Shown here: positions 31,119-38,371 of the stretch, piece after piece
Position numbering within the stretch: the stretch's first letter is position 1
Layout of the letters: each line of letters opens with the position of its first letter
From: Streptosporangiaceae bacterium
GTDB lineage: Bacteria; Actinomycetota; Actinomycetes; Streptosporangiales; Streptosporangiaceae
Direction of reading: 5' to 3'
Length of the DNA: 44,433 bases
Assembly: GCA_019239975.1 (NCBI GenBank)
Contig: JAFAZE010000104.1
Coordinates: 1 to 44,433, forward strand
Notes under the pieces: model-generated
Database searches by the model: none
Seen by the model: only the letters and a program-made list of their open reading frames with translations
Told to the model about the DNA's origin: nothing
Made by a program: the position numbers and the translations under genes

Positions 31119-32789
31119 GTGAGTGACGGGAGAGTACGAGCGGCCGCGAAGAACCGGGCCCTCGTCTGGACCGCGACGGCCTGCATCACAGTCTCGCTGC
31201 TCATCATGGTCGTCATGGCGGCGGCCGGGCCGTCGGTGAGCGTTCCGGATATGGCTCACCCGCTCGCCGGGCCGCCATACTGGTTCACCTGGAACCCGAG
31301 CCCGGCGCTCACTTTGCTGATCTTGTGGGCCGCCGGCCTCACCGCTGCCGCCGGTGTCGCGGCCGGGCTGGTCGCGGTGACGCGCGGATGGCGGCCGCCC
31401 GTCAAGCGGCTGCTTGGCGCCTCGTTCCTGGTGATCGCGGCGTTCACCGTGCTGCCGCCGGCCGGCTCCACGGACGCCCTCTCCTATGCCATCGACGGCA
31501 ACATGGTGGTGCTGAGGCACAGCCCCTACGTGATGACGCCCGGTGAACTGCTCCGGGCCTACCCGAACGACCCGATCGCCCAGAACAGCCCGCCCACGTG
31601 GCTGCACAGCCTGTCCGACTACGGGCCGCTCGCGACCGCGGAGGAATGGATCTCCGCCGAGCTCGGCGGCACCTCCAAGGCGCGGATCACGTTCTGGCTG
31701 AAGCTGTGGACAGCGGTGTCCTACGGCTTCGTCGTGCTCCTCCTCGACCGGCTGCTGCGCTCCGACCCGGCCATGCGATTGCGTGCGCACCTGCTCTGGT
31801 CGCTGAACCCGCTGCTGCTGTGGGAGATAGTCGCCGCCGGGCACATCGATGGCCTGGCCGTGGCGTTCGGCCTGGCAGGGATCGCGGTGCTCAGGGTCAG
31901 GGAGCCTGGCGCGGATCCAGGGCTGCGGAGATCCCTCGCCGCGGGCATGCTGATCGGCGCCGCGATGGCGGTGAAGGCCCCGTTCATCCTGTTCGCGCTC
32001 GGCGCCGTGTGGGCGCTGCGCCGCAGGCTGTCCTCGCTCGGGGCGCTCGTCGCGGGGATGCTGGCCGTGGTGATCCCGTCCTACGCGATCGCGGGCACGG
32101 CGGCGGTCACGGCGCTGACCAACCGGAGCAGCCAGGTCACCTGGGACAACCTGTACCAGCTTTTCTGGCGGCCGTTCGGGTACACCAGGTTCTACGGCGG
32201 CACGGCGCCGCCGCACCTGGACACGCTGGCCACGGTGGCGTTCGTCGCGGTCGCGCTGCTCGCCTTCTTCCGGCTGCCGTCGCGCACTCCCGAACTGCCG
32301 GCCCTGGCGCCGTCGCTGGCGCTCAGCCTGGGCTGGATCTTCCTGTGGCCTTTCATGCGGCCCTGGTACGACGTGATGATCATCGCCCTGCTGGCGCTTT
32401 ACCCGGCGTCGCGCCTCGACTGGGTGGTGCTGACCCGGCTGTGCTTCGCGGCGGTCACCTACATGGAGGCCACCTCGGCGAGTGGGTGGCTGCAACGGCT
32501 GCAGATATACGACGGCCAATGGGTGACCTCGAGCGTCCGGCTGCTCGCCGTGGTGGCACTGGTCTGGCTGTGTGTCACGGGCAGATGGGGCTGGCGCTCC
32601 ACACCGGGCGAATCGCCGGCTGCCGCTCCAGAGCTGCAGCCGATCATCGACACGGCGTTATCCACAGTCCGTATCCACAGTCCGCCCGTCAGGGCGGAGT
32701 GGCAGCGCCCGCCAGCGGCCAGCGAGCACGGCCCGTTCCGCCGTGGCAAGCGGCCGCCACCCGTCTCATGGCGGACGATGTGCGGCTGA
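31119..32789 (+). CDS. MptB-like polyprenol-phosphomannose-dependent mannosyltransferase
   Basis: A membrane protein of about 556 residues with around eleven to twelve helices, of the GT-C MptA/MptB class, which adds alpha-1,6-mannose from polyprenyl-phosphate-mannose to lipoglycans on the outer face of the membrane. Visible GT-C-like features are the loop after helix 3 (PPAGSTDALSYAIDGNMV, HSPYVMTP) and the conserved LWSLNPLLLWEIVAAGHIDGLAVAFGLAG segment. GTG 31119 has GGAG 7 bases upstream; ATG 31068 adds 17 unlikely residues. The last 60 residues are polar and overlap two DnaA-box-like sequences. The acceptor glycan is unknown. Confidence 0.8.
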   Translation: MSDGRVRAAAKNRALVWTATACITVSLLIMVVMAAAGPSVSVPDMAHPLAGPPYWFTWNPSPALTLLILWAAGLTAAAGVAAGLVAVTRGWRPPVKRLLGASFLVIAAFTVLPPAGSTDALSYAIDGNMVVLRHSPYVMTPGELLRAYPNDPIAQNSPPTWLHSLSDYGPLATAEEWISAELGGTSKARITFWLKLWTAVSYGFVVLLLDRLLRSDPAMRLRAHLLWSLNPLLLWEIVAAGHIDGLAVAFGLAGIAVLRVREPGADPGLRRSLAAGMLIGAAMAVKAPFILFALGAVWALRRRLSSLGALVAGMLAVVIPSYAIAGTAAVTALTNRSSQVTWDNLYQLFWRPFGYTRFYGGTAPPHLDTLATVAFVAVALLAFFRLPSRTPELPALAPSLALSLGWIFLWPFMRPWYDVMIIALLALYPASRLDWVVLTRLCFAAVTYMEATSASGWLQRLQIYDGQWVTSSVRLLAVVALVWLCVTGRWGWRSTPGESPAAAPELQPIIDTALSTVRIHSPPVRAEWQRPPAASEHGPFRRGKRPPPVSWRTMCG

Positions 32790-32834
32790 AGAGAGCAAGG
32801 CTGTGCGCACGGGTGTGGAAAGCTCTGTGGACAA
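32658..32834. promoter_or_regulatory. Cluster of DnaA-box-like sequences with a 13-bp tandem repeat
   Basis: TTATCCACA (32658-32666) and GTATCCACA (32671-32679) are part of an exact tandem duplication of TATCCACAGTCCG (32659-32671, 32672-32684). In the opposite orientation are TGTGGAAAG (32814-32822) and TGTGGACAA (32826-32834; complement TTGTCCACA, the actinobacterial consensus). Box starts are 13 and 12 bases apart. A weaker TGTGGATCC lies at 32916-32924. The cluster covers the 3' end of the mannosyltransferase gene and the upstream region of the next gene. Confidence 0.6.
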
Positions 32835-32892
32835 CGTGCGCATTTGAACGACTTCCACGGCTGGCGTTCAGGTTCCCCTCAACTAGCGGCCC

Positions 32893-32898
32893 TATGCT
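32893..32898 (+). promoter_or_regulatory. Candidate leaderless -10 element
   Basis: TATGCT ends 6 bases before the ATG at 32905, where no ribosome-binding site is present. This is the expected spacing for a leaderless message. The nearest DnaA-like boxes end about 60 bases upstream. Confidence 0.4.
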
Positions 32899-32904
32899 TG
32901 GCCC

Positions 32905-33612
32905 ATGAATGACGGTGTGGATCCCGGGGGGGCACAGGCGCCGGAGTCTCCGGATACGCCGGACCTGATCACCATGGGCCACGGCCGTAAGAGCCGTCGC
33001 CGCCTGCCGAACCCCGCGGCACTCGCCAGCGTGGCGGTCTTCGCGCTGGCGGGCGGAGCCGGAGCCGGCTACGCCGCCACGCACTCGTTCGGCCAGAAAC
33101 CCGCGGGCACGGCGGTAGCCGGGCTTTCCGGAGCGGCCGCGGCCGCTTCCACGCCGACCGCGGGCCCCTCCGCCCCCTCCGCCGGGCCGGCGCCGTTCTG
33201 GCGGGATGCGCCGGCCAAGCGCTGGTTCGCCTACGGCGGGTTCCTGGCCGGCCTCGGCCCGGTGACGGGCGGGATGGTGCACGGCCAGATCGTGGTGCCG
33301 AAGTCCGGGGGCGGATACCAGACGCTGGACCTGCAGCGCGGCACGGTGACCGCCGTGAGCTCGGCCTCGGTCACGGTCAGGAGCTCCGACGGGTACACCG
33401 CGAGCTACGCGGTGACCGGCTCCACGGTCGTCGGCGCGAAGGCCGCGGGCATCGGCTCGGTCAAGACCGGCGACACCGTGGTCGTCATCGCCACCGTGAG
33501 CGGGTCCAGGGCGACGGCCGCCCGCATCATCGACCCGACCGCGATCAGGGCCGGCCGCGCGTCGTTCGGCTTCCCGGCGGAGCCCAGCGCGCCCGCCGCC
33601 CCGCCCAGCTAG
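32905..33612 (+). CDS. Membrane-anchored protein with DUF5666-like domain
   Basis: A 235-residue protein. Acidic N-terminus with a basic KSRRRLPN, one helix (about 41-59, LASVAVFALAGGAGAGYAA), an Ala/Ser/Pro linker, then a beta-rich domain (about 130-220): LQRGTVTAVSSASVTVRSSDG and VKTGDTVVVIATVSGSRATAARI. That pattern matches DUF5666-type small barrels of unknown role. It would sit outside the membrane. ATG 32905 lacks a ribosome site, consistent with a leaderless message. The upstream region carries DnaA-like boxes, raising the possibility of control by DnaA. Confidence 0.75.
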   Translation: MNDGVDPGGAQAPESPDTPDLITMGHGRKSRRRLPNPAALASVAVFALAGGAGAGYAATHSFGQKPAGTAVAGLSGAAAAASTPTAGPSAPSAGPAPFWRDAPAKRWFAYGGFLAGLGPVTGGMVHGQIVVPKSGGGYQTLDLQRGTVTAVSSASVTVRSSDGYTASYAVTGSTVVGAKAAGIGSVKTGDTVVVIATVSGSRATAARIIDPTAIRAGRASFGFPAEPSAPAAPPS

Positions 33613-33633
33613 CGCACATAGCGGGGCTAGCTG
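33606..33633. terminator. Bidirectional hairpin containing both convergent stop codons
   Basis: CAGCTAGC (33606-33613) and GCTAGCTG (33626-33633) form a perfect 8-bp stem with a 12-base loop. The left arm contains the TAG of the DUF5666-like gene, the right arm the TAG of the HerA-like gene on the minus strand. It could terminate transcription from both sides. Confidence 0.6.
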
Positions 33634-36600
33634 AGGTACCGCAGCGGCCAGCGGCAGTCGATGAACTGCTCGAGCTGGACCGCCAGCCGCGCCGCCAGCC
33701 CGGCCCCGTCGGCCCCCGCGCCGGCCGCCAGCTCGACGGCCGACGGGCTCGCCACCCCGAACGCCACCGCACGCGCCGGGTTGCCGGGCACCAGCCACTC
33801 GGGCTCGTCCGGCTGGCAGAGCCACATGCCGCTGCCCGCCCGGGCCCGGATCGCGGCGCAGGCATGCGCGGCGAGCGCGGACGGGTTCAGCCGTCCCGCG
33901 AACGCCGGCGCGCGGGCAGAAACAGCCGCGTCGACGCCGTGCGAGACCGCGCACTCGCGCAGCCGCGGCGGCAGCGCGCGGATCTGGGCGAGCAGCGCCG
34001 GCCTGGGCACCGGCATCGGCCAGCCGGTCAGGTGAGCGAGCACGGTGAGCTCCGCCCAGAGCCTGAGGCCGGGAGATCCGCCGAGGACGCGCTGTGCCGC
34101 CCGCATGTCCCGCAGGGTGCACGGCTGGGCGGCGCATTCCGCGCCGCAGGTGGCGGACCGTCGTGCGACCACGGCCGTGGCGCCGAGGGTGGCTGGGGGA
34201 GCCGCCACCTCTCGTTCGGTACCATCTTTGATCTTCACCAACAGCGGATGATCCATACCGTCCGTGAACGCGGCCGCCTCGCCTGGTGCCAGCGTCACCA
34301 GGTAGCGGGACTGCGGCGCGGTCATGTTCATCGTCGCGCCCACGGCCTCGCGGTCATCGGCGGCGGGCAGCCGGTGGGCGATCTTCACCGCGGTGTTCTT
34401 GATCACGTCGGGGATGAGGCGTGCCGGGATCTGCTCGGCGATGACGAGGCCCTCGCCGTAGGCGCGGATCTCGGCCAGCAGCCCGGCGAACATCTCGACC
34501 GCGTGCGCGGCGGCGCGCGCGGCATCCGGCCGCCGGAGCAGGCGGTGCGCCTCCTCGAACACCGTCAGGTGCCGCAGCGTGCCCGTGCCACCGGGCGTTT
34601 CGGTCCCGCCGCGACGCGACATCCGCAGGTGCTCGGCCAGCCTTATCAGGACCGTGCCCATGAGGAACGCCTTGTCCCTGTCGTCTCCGACATCCTCGAT
34701 CTCCAGCACGACGTTGCGCCGCAGCAGCGCGCCGAAGTCGATCCGGTGGCCGCCCTCGAGGAACCGGCCGGTCGTGCCGGCCCGCAGGCTCGACAGCCGG
34801 ACCTTGATGAAACCCAGCACGTCATCGGTGATCCGCTGGCTGTAGCCGATCTCGCTGACCACGGTCTCCGCCGTGCGCTGCAGGTCCGAGAGACCCGGGA
34901 AGGCGGCGCCCGCGGCCTCGCCGACCGGCTCGCCGAGGGCGAGATCCCAGCCCGCCTCCTCGTACGCGCGGGTGAGAGCCGCGCTGAGCACCTGCGGGAA
35001 CGGCTCCTCGGAGCGGAACGACGCGATGAACAGCGCCCGGACGAGATCGGCGTGCGTCTGCAGCGGGAAGCCGGCCGCCGGCTCGAGCGGGTTCAGCCCG
35101 GCGGCGATCGCGTCCGCCTCGCCCGGCCGGATCCGTACCACGTCGCCGGCGCCCCGGTTCGCCATCAGCCGGTATTCGGCCTTGGCCGGCTCGATGACGA
35201 GCCACGGCACGTTCTGCCCGGCCGCCTCCTCGAGCAGCGCGCGCACGGTTTGCGACTTTCCGGCGCCGGTCGCGCCGCAGACGAACACGTGCCGGTTGAG
35301 CGACTCCAGCGGCATCCGGAGGGCGCCCGCCGGCAGCAGATTGCGGTCCAGGATCTCGCCCAGCCTGATACCGGCGCCGGCCCCGGCGCCGCCCGCGGCG
35401 CTCTCCGGTGTGACGTCGAACTCCGGCCGCAGCGCCAGCCGGATGCCCGGCACCTCGGCCTCCGGCGGCCGCGCGAGCGCCGCGACGAGTTCCGTCGACG
35501 CGTAGAACGGCGCCGCCGCGACGGTGTCGCCGTCCGGGCCCTGTGGTTCCGGGCTCCGTGCTTCCGGGGTCCGTGGTTCCAGGCTCCGTGCTTCCGGGGT
35601 CCGTGCTTCCGGGCGCTGCGCCTGCGTGCCGGGCGTCGCCTGGCAGCAGCCGTCGAGCGCCTCGCGCACGCTCGCCGCCATCTCCGCGGCCGGGGCGAGC
35701 GCGTACGGCAGCCCGGCCAGATCGGCCGAGGCGCAGTACAGCCCCGCCACCCGCGCGGCCGCCGCGGGGTCCATGGCCCCGGCCAGCACCCGGAGCCGCC
35801 ACAGACCGGCGGACAGCCCGCGCCGGAGCTCCTCATGCCGGGCACGCAGCCGGCGCGCCTCGACGGCACGCTCCGGGAACCGGTCGGCCATGCCCTCGGC
35901 GAGGTGCTGGCGGCGCGCCACCTCGCCGGCCAGGGTCCGCAGCGCCGCTGGCGGCAGGGGTTCGGCGATAATAAGCCAGCCGAACGGGCCCGTCCAGCTC
36001 GCCAGCAGGCAGTCGTCGAGTGACGGGGTGCCCGTACGCGACCGCGCGGCGTCGTCTTTCCGCTCCGTGAGCAGCCCGTCGCTGATGCCGCCGATCGCGC
36101 GCCAGCACGGCAGTTTGTCCAGCAGGCTGGGCAGCGCTCCCCGCTGGAGCGCCCGCGCCCGCGCGCCGCCGGGGAGCGCCAGCATGACCTCCGCGGTCTC
36201 GCCGCTCAGGTCGCCGCCCCGCGCGCTGCCGGCAAGCGTCGTCCCGGCCGCTATCACGGACACCCGGCCTCCCGCCGCGGTCCTTATCCAGCCGAACGCG
36301 ACCGGCTCGGGCGCCCCGGCCGTGAGCGACTCGTTCGGTTGCGGCTGCCTCCCGGGCGGCTGACCCACGGGCGGCTGCCTCCCCGGCGGCTGGTCCACGG
36401 GCGGCTGCCTCCCGGGTGACTGACCCACGGCCGGCTGACCCACGCGCGGCTGACCCTCGCCCGGCTGGCCCTCGCCCGGCTGACCCACGGCCGGCTGACC
36501 CACGCGCGGCTGACCCACGCCCGGCTGGCCCTCCATCGGTTGCGCGGCCACGGCGGCGTGGTAAGCGGCGACAAGCGCCGCGACCCGCTGCGGCCTGCCC

Positions 36601-36719
36601 TCGTCGCACCCGCGCCGCTGCTCAGGGACGGTGTCCTCGCGCCGCGGTATCTCCGTGATCTGGTATGCGGCAAGCCCCTGCACCCGCTGCCAGAGCGAGG
36701 TCACGTATCCCGGGCCCAC
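33627..36719 (-). CDS. HerA/DUF87-like ATPase with peptide-repeat N-terminal region
   Basis: A protein of 1030 residues. Residues about 60-135 consist of VGQPx pentads and PPGRQPPVGQ decads; a central helical part follows, with a second repeat block (EARTPEARS, about 370-395). The motor domain has Walker A GATGAGKS (about 478-486), VIEPAKAEYR, Walker B HLTVFEEAHRLL (about 720), AEQIPARLIPDVIKNT and KIAHRLPAADDREAVG, the pattern of HerA/VirD4-related hexameric DNA-translocating ATPases. A Cys cluster (CGAECAAQPC) lies after it. HerA proteins act with nucleases in end resection or antiphage defence; no such partner is adjacent. GTG 36719 has GGGGGAG only 3 bases away, so GTG 36704 remains possible. 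Confidence 0.8.
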   Translation of the reverse strand: MGPGYVTSLWQRVQGLAAYQITEIPRREDTVPEQRRGCDEGRPQRVAALVAAYHAAVAAQPMEGQPGVGQPRVGQPAVGQPGEGQPGEGQPRVGQPAVGQSPGRQPPVDQPPGRQPPVGQPPGRQPQPNESLTAGAPEPVAFGWIRTAAGGRVSVIAAGTTLAGSARGGDLSGETAEVMLALPGGARARALQRGALPSLLDKLPCWRAIGGISDGLLTERKDDAARSRTGTPSLDDCLLASWTGPFGWLIIAEPLPPAALRTLAGEVARRQHLAEGMADRFPERAVEARRLRARHEELRRGLSAGLWRLRVLAGAMDPAAAARVAGLYCASADLAGLPYALAPAAEMAASVREALDGCCQATPGTQAQRPEARTPEARSLEPRTPEARSPEPQGPDGDTVAAAPFYASTELVAALARPPEAEVPGIRLALRPEFDVTPESAAGGAGAGAGIRLGEILDRNLLPAGALRMPLESLNRHVFVCGATGAGKSQTVRALLEEAAGQNVPWLVIEPAKAEYRLMANRGAGDVVRIRPGEADAIAAGLNPLEPAAGFPLQTHADLVRALFIASFRSEEPFPQVLSAALTRAYEEAGWDLALGEPVGEAAGAAFPGLSDLQRTAETVVSEIGYSQRITDDVLGFIKVRLSSLRAGTTGRFLEGGHRIDFGALLRRNVVLEIEDVGDDRDKAFLMGTVLIRLAEHLRMSRRGGTETPGGTGTLRHLTVFEEAHRLLRRPDAARAAAHAVEMFAGLLAEIRAYGEGLVIAEQIPARLIPDVIKNTAVKIAHRLPAADDREAVGATMNMTAPQSRYLVTLAPGEAAAFTDGMDHPLLVKIKDGTEREVAAPPATLGATAVVARRSATCGAECAAQPCTLRDMRAAQRVLGGSPGLRLWAELTVLAHLTGWPMPVPRPALLAQIRALPPRLRECAVSHGVDAAVSARAPAFAGRLNPSALAAHACAAIRARAGSGMWLCQPDEPEWLVPGNPARAVAFGVASPSAVELAAGAGADGAGLAARLAVQLEQFIDCRWPLRYLS
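35552..35613 (-). repeat. 30-bp tandem repeat in HerA-like gene
   Basis: GGCTCCGTGCTTCCGGGGTC begins at 35552 and again at 35582, an exact 30-bp period, with shorter 15-bp half units continuing to about 35613. It encodes the EARTPEARS/EPRTPEARS run. The repeat keeps the frame. Confidence 0.75.
36345..36540 (-). repeat. 15-bp and 30-bp tandem repeats in HerA-like gene
   Basis: About 36345-36425 holds 30-bp units around GGCGGCTGCCTCCCGGG, encoding PPGRQPPVGQ decads. About 36425-36540 holds 15-bp units such as CGGCTGACCCACGCG, encoding VGQPR/VGQPA/EGQPG pentads. All are multiples of three, so protein length could vary between strains. Confidence 0.8.
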
Positions 36720-36800
36720 TTCTCCCCCGAACCTCTCGGGAGCGCTCGCGGCACGTCACCGTGGCCGCTCGATCGCTACATCTCGGCGATTACTGTCAGC

Positions 36801-36822
36801 TCTATAATAAGCACTTAAAGTG
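36801..36822 (-). promoter_or_regulatory. AT-rich promoter candidate with palindrome upstream of HerA-like gene
   Basis: On the minus strand this stretch reads CACTTTAAGTG (complement of 36812-36822, a palindrome with one central base) followed by CTTATTATAGA, which contains a TATTAT -10-like hexamer about 85 bases upstream of the HerA-like start. It is the most AT-rich spot in a 303-base gap (36720-37022). No clear -35 was found. Confidence 0.4.
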
Positions 36823-36874
36823 ACTAGGATCGGCCTAAATCGCTGGATTTCCCTCATGCGAGGCGCCCGGATAT

Positions 36875-36929
36875 GGGGCCGCTGGCGCATATGGCCCCGT
36901 CCAGTGGGGCCGATTACGCCAACGGCCCC
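36875..36929. repeat. Two tandem GGGGCC-N12-GGCCCC inverted repeats
   Basis: Unit 1 (36875-36898) and unit 2 (36906-36929) have the same arms, GGGGCC and GGCCCC, the same 12-base spacing and different centres. Their starts are 31 bases apart, near three helical turns. They lie about 95 bases past the lactone-oxidase stop and 155 upstream of the HerA-like start, all on the minus strand, so tandem terminators or paired operators are possible. Confidence 0.55.
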
Positions 36930-37022
36930 GCTCCGCGACGCTGCTCGCGTGCCCGGCGCCGCTCACCGGCGCGGTGGGAAGCCCACGGCGCTGACACGGA
37001 CTTGCGCGGGCGGGGGCGCGGC

Positions 37023-38324
37023 TCAGGGCGGCCCGAGAACGCGGTCGAGGTAGGGGTTGGTGAACCGGCCCTCGGGGTCCGTTTCGCGGCGGACCCGGAG
37101 GAAGTCATCGAAGCGGGGGTAGCGCGCGCGAAGCCGCGCGGCGTCCAGTGAGTGCAGCTTCCCCCAGTGCGGCCGCCCGCCGACGGCGGCCGCAGCGGAC
37201 TCGAACGCGTCGAAATATCCCTGGTAGGGCAGCCCTGCGTACTGGTGGATCGCGATGTAGGCGGTGTCGCGGCCGTAGGCCGTGGACAGCCAGATGTCGT
37301 CCGCGGCGGCGACCCGGACCTCCACCGGGAACATCACGGGATCGGCCAGCCGGGGCACCGCGCGGCGCAGCTCGGCGAGCACGTCCAGCACGGACTCCCG
37401 TGGTACGGCGTACTCGGACTCGACGAACCGGACCCGGCGCGGCGTCACGAACACCCGGTGTGACACGTCCGAGTAGGAGCGCCGGGACAGCGCGGCCGAG
37501 GAGAACCGGTTCAGCGGCCCGATCAGCCGCGGCATCGCGCGGCCGGCCCGGCACAGCGCGCCGAACGCGGCGTTCTCCATCACCTCGAACTCCCAGAACC
37601 GCCGCCACGCGGGCATCGGGCGCGGGACCGGACCGCCGGGCACCCGGTTGTTGCGCTTCACGAGCGCGTTGCGGCCGTAGGGGAACCAGTAGAACTCGAA
37701 GTGGTCGTTTTCCCCGGCGAACTCGCCGAACCTGGCGAGCACCTCGTCGAGTGGCATCGGCCGCTCGTCGGCGGCCAGCGTGAAGGCCGGAACGCAGCGC
37801 AGCGTCACGGCCGAGATGACGCCCAGCGCGCCGAGTCCCACCCGCGCCGCGGCGAACAGCTCCGGGCGCTCAGCGGCGGAACAGGACACCACGGAGCCGT
37901 CGGCGAGCACCAGCTCCATCGCCTCAGCCTGGGTGGCGAGGCCGCCGAGACGTGACCCAGTGCCGTGCGTTCCGGTGGACAGGGCGCCGGCGATCGTCTG
38001 CGCGTCGATGTCGCCGAGGTTCGCCATGGCGAGCCCGAGGCCGTCGAGCGCGGCGTTGAGGGCCCGTATCGTGGTGCCGGAGCGCACCGTGACCAGCCCG
38101 GTCGTGGTATCGGCGGCCACGATCCCGGTCCATCCGGACAGGTCCATCGCCACGCCGGACGTCGCGGCGACCGCGGTGAACGAGTGGCCGCTGCCGACCG
38201 CGCGCGCGGTCAGGCCCGCGGACGCGGCGGCCTTGACCGCACCGGAGATCTCGGTAACGCTCGCCGGGCGGTACCACCGGGATGGGGCCGCGGTGACCGT
38301 GCCGGCCCAGTTCTGCCATTTCAT
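37023..38324 (-). CDS. FAD-linked aldonolactone oxidase (D-arabinono-1,4-lactone oxidase family)
   Basis: A 433-residue flavoprotein. The FAD-binding N-terminus has VKAAASAGLTARAVGSGHSFTAVAATSGVAMDL and IAGALSTGTHGTGSRLGGLA. The C-terminal ALO domain has the family HWGK motif in GRPHWGKLHSLDAARLRARYPRFDDF and ends DPEGRFTNPYLDRVLG. It oxidises sugar lactones such as L-gulono- or D-arabinono-lactone, or xylitol-type polyols in related Streptomyces alditol oxidases; the substrate is not certain. ATG 38324 begins MKWQNWAGT, typical of the family, with no clear ribosome site. It is divergent from a PLP enzyme across 47 bases. Confidence 0.92.
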   Translation of the reverse strand: MKWQNWAGTVTAAPSRWYRPASVTEISGAVKAAASAGLTARAVGSGHSFTAVAATSGVAMDLSGWTGIVAADTTTGLVTVRSGTTIRALNAALDGLGLAMANLGDIDAQTIAGALSTGTHGTGSRLGGLATQAEAMELVLADGSVVSCSAAERPELFAAARVGLGALGVISAVTLRCVPAFTLAADERPMPLDEVLARFGEFAGENDHFEFYWFPYGRNALVKRNNRVPGGPVPRPMPAWRRFWEFEVMENAAFGALCRAGRAMPRLIGPLNRFSSAALSRRSYSDVSHRVFVTPRRVRFVESEYAVPRESVLDVLAELRRAVPRLADPVMFPVEVRVAAADDIWLSTAYGRDTAYIAIHQYAGLPYQGYFDAFESAAAAVGGRPHWGKLHSLDAARLRARYPRFDDFLRVRRETDPEGRFTNPYLDRVLGPP

Positions 38325-38336
38325 TACCGATGAGTA

Positions 38337-38365
38337 TTCAGATTTCCGCGTCTTCCGTCTACTGT
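38337..38365 (+). promoter_or_regulatory. Candidate leaderless promoter of the D-threonine-aldolase-like gene
   Basis: TTCAGA (38337-38342) and TACTGT (38360-38365) are separated by 17 bases, good SigA-type spacing. The -10 ends 6 bases before ATG 38372, which lacks a Shine-Dalgarno. A leaderless message is the simplest reading. Confidence 0.5.
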
Positions 38366-38371
38366 TCGATC

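Noticed and set aside
31705..31713. Further DnaA-box-like TGTGGACAG
   Set aside because: Single box within coding sequence, not clustered; kept out of the proposed cluster.
33627..36719. Conjugative or phage island around the HerA-like ATPase
   Set aside because: No relaxase, integrase, att-like repeat or phage structural gene is present nearby.
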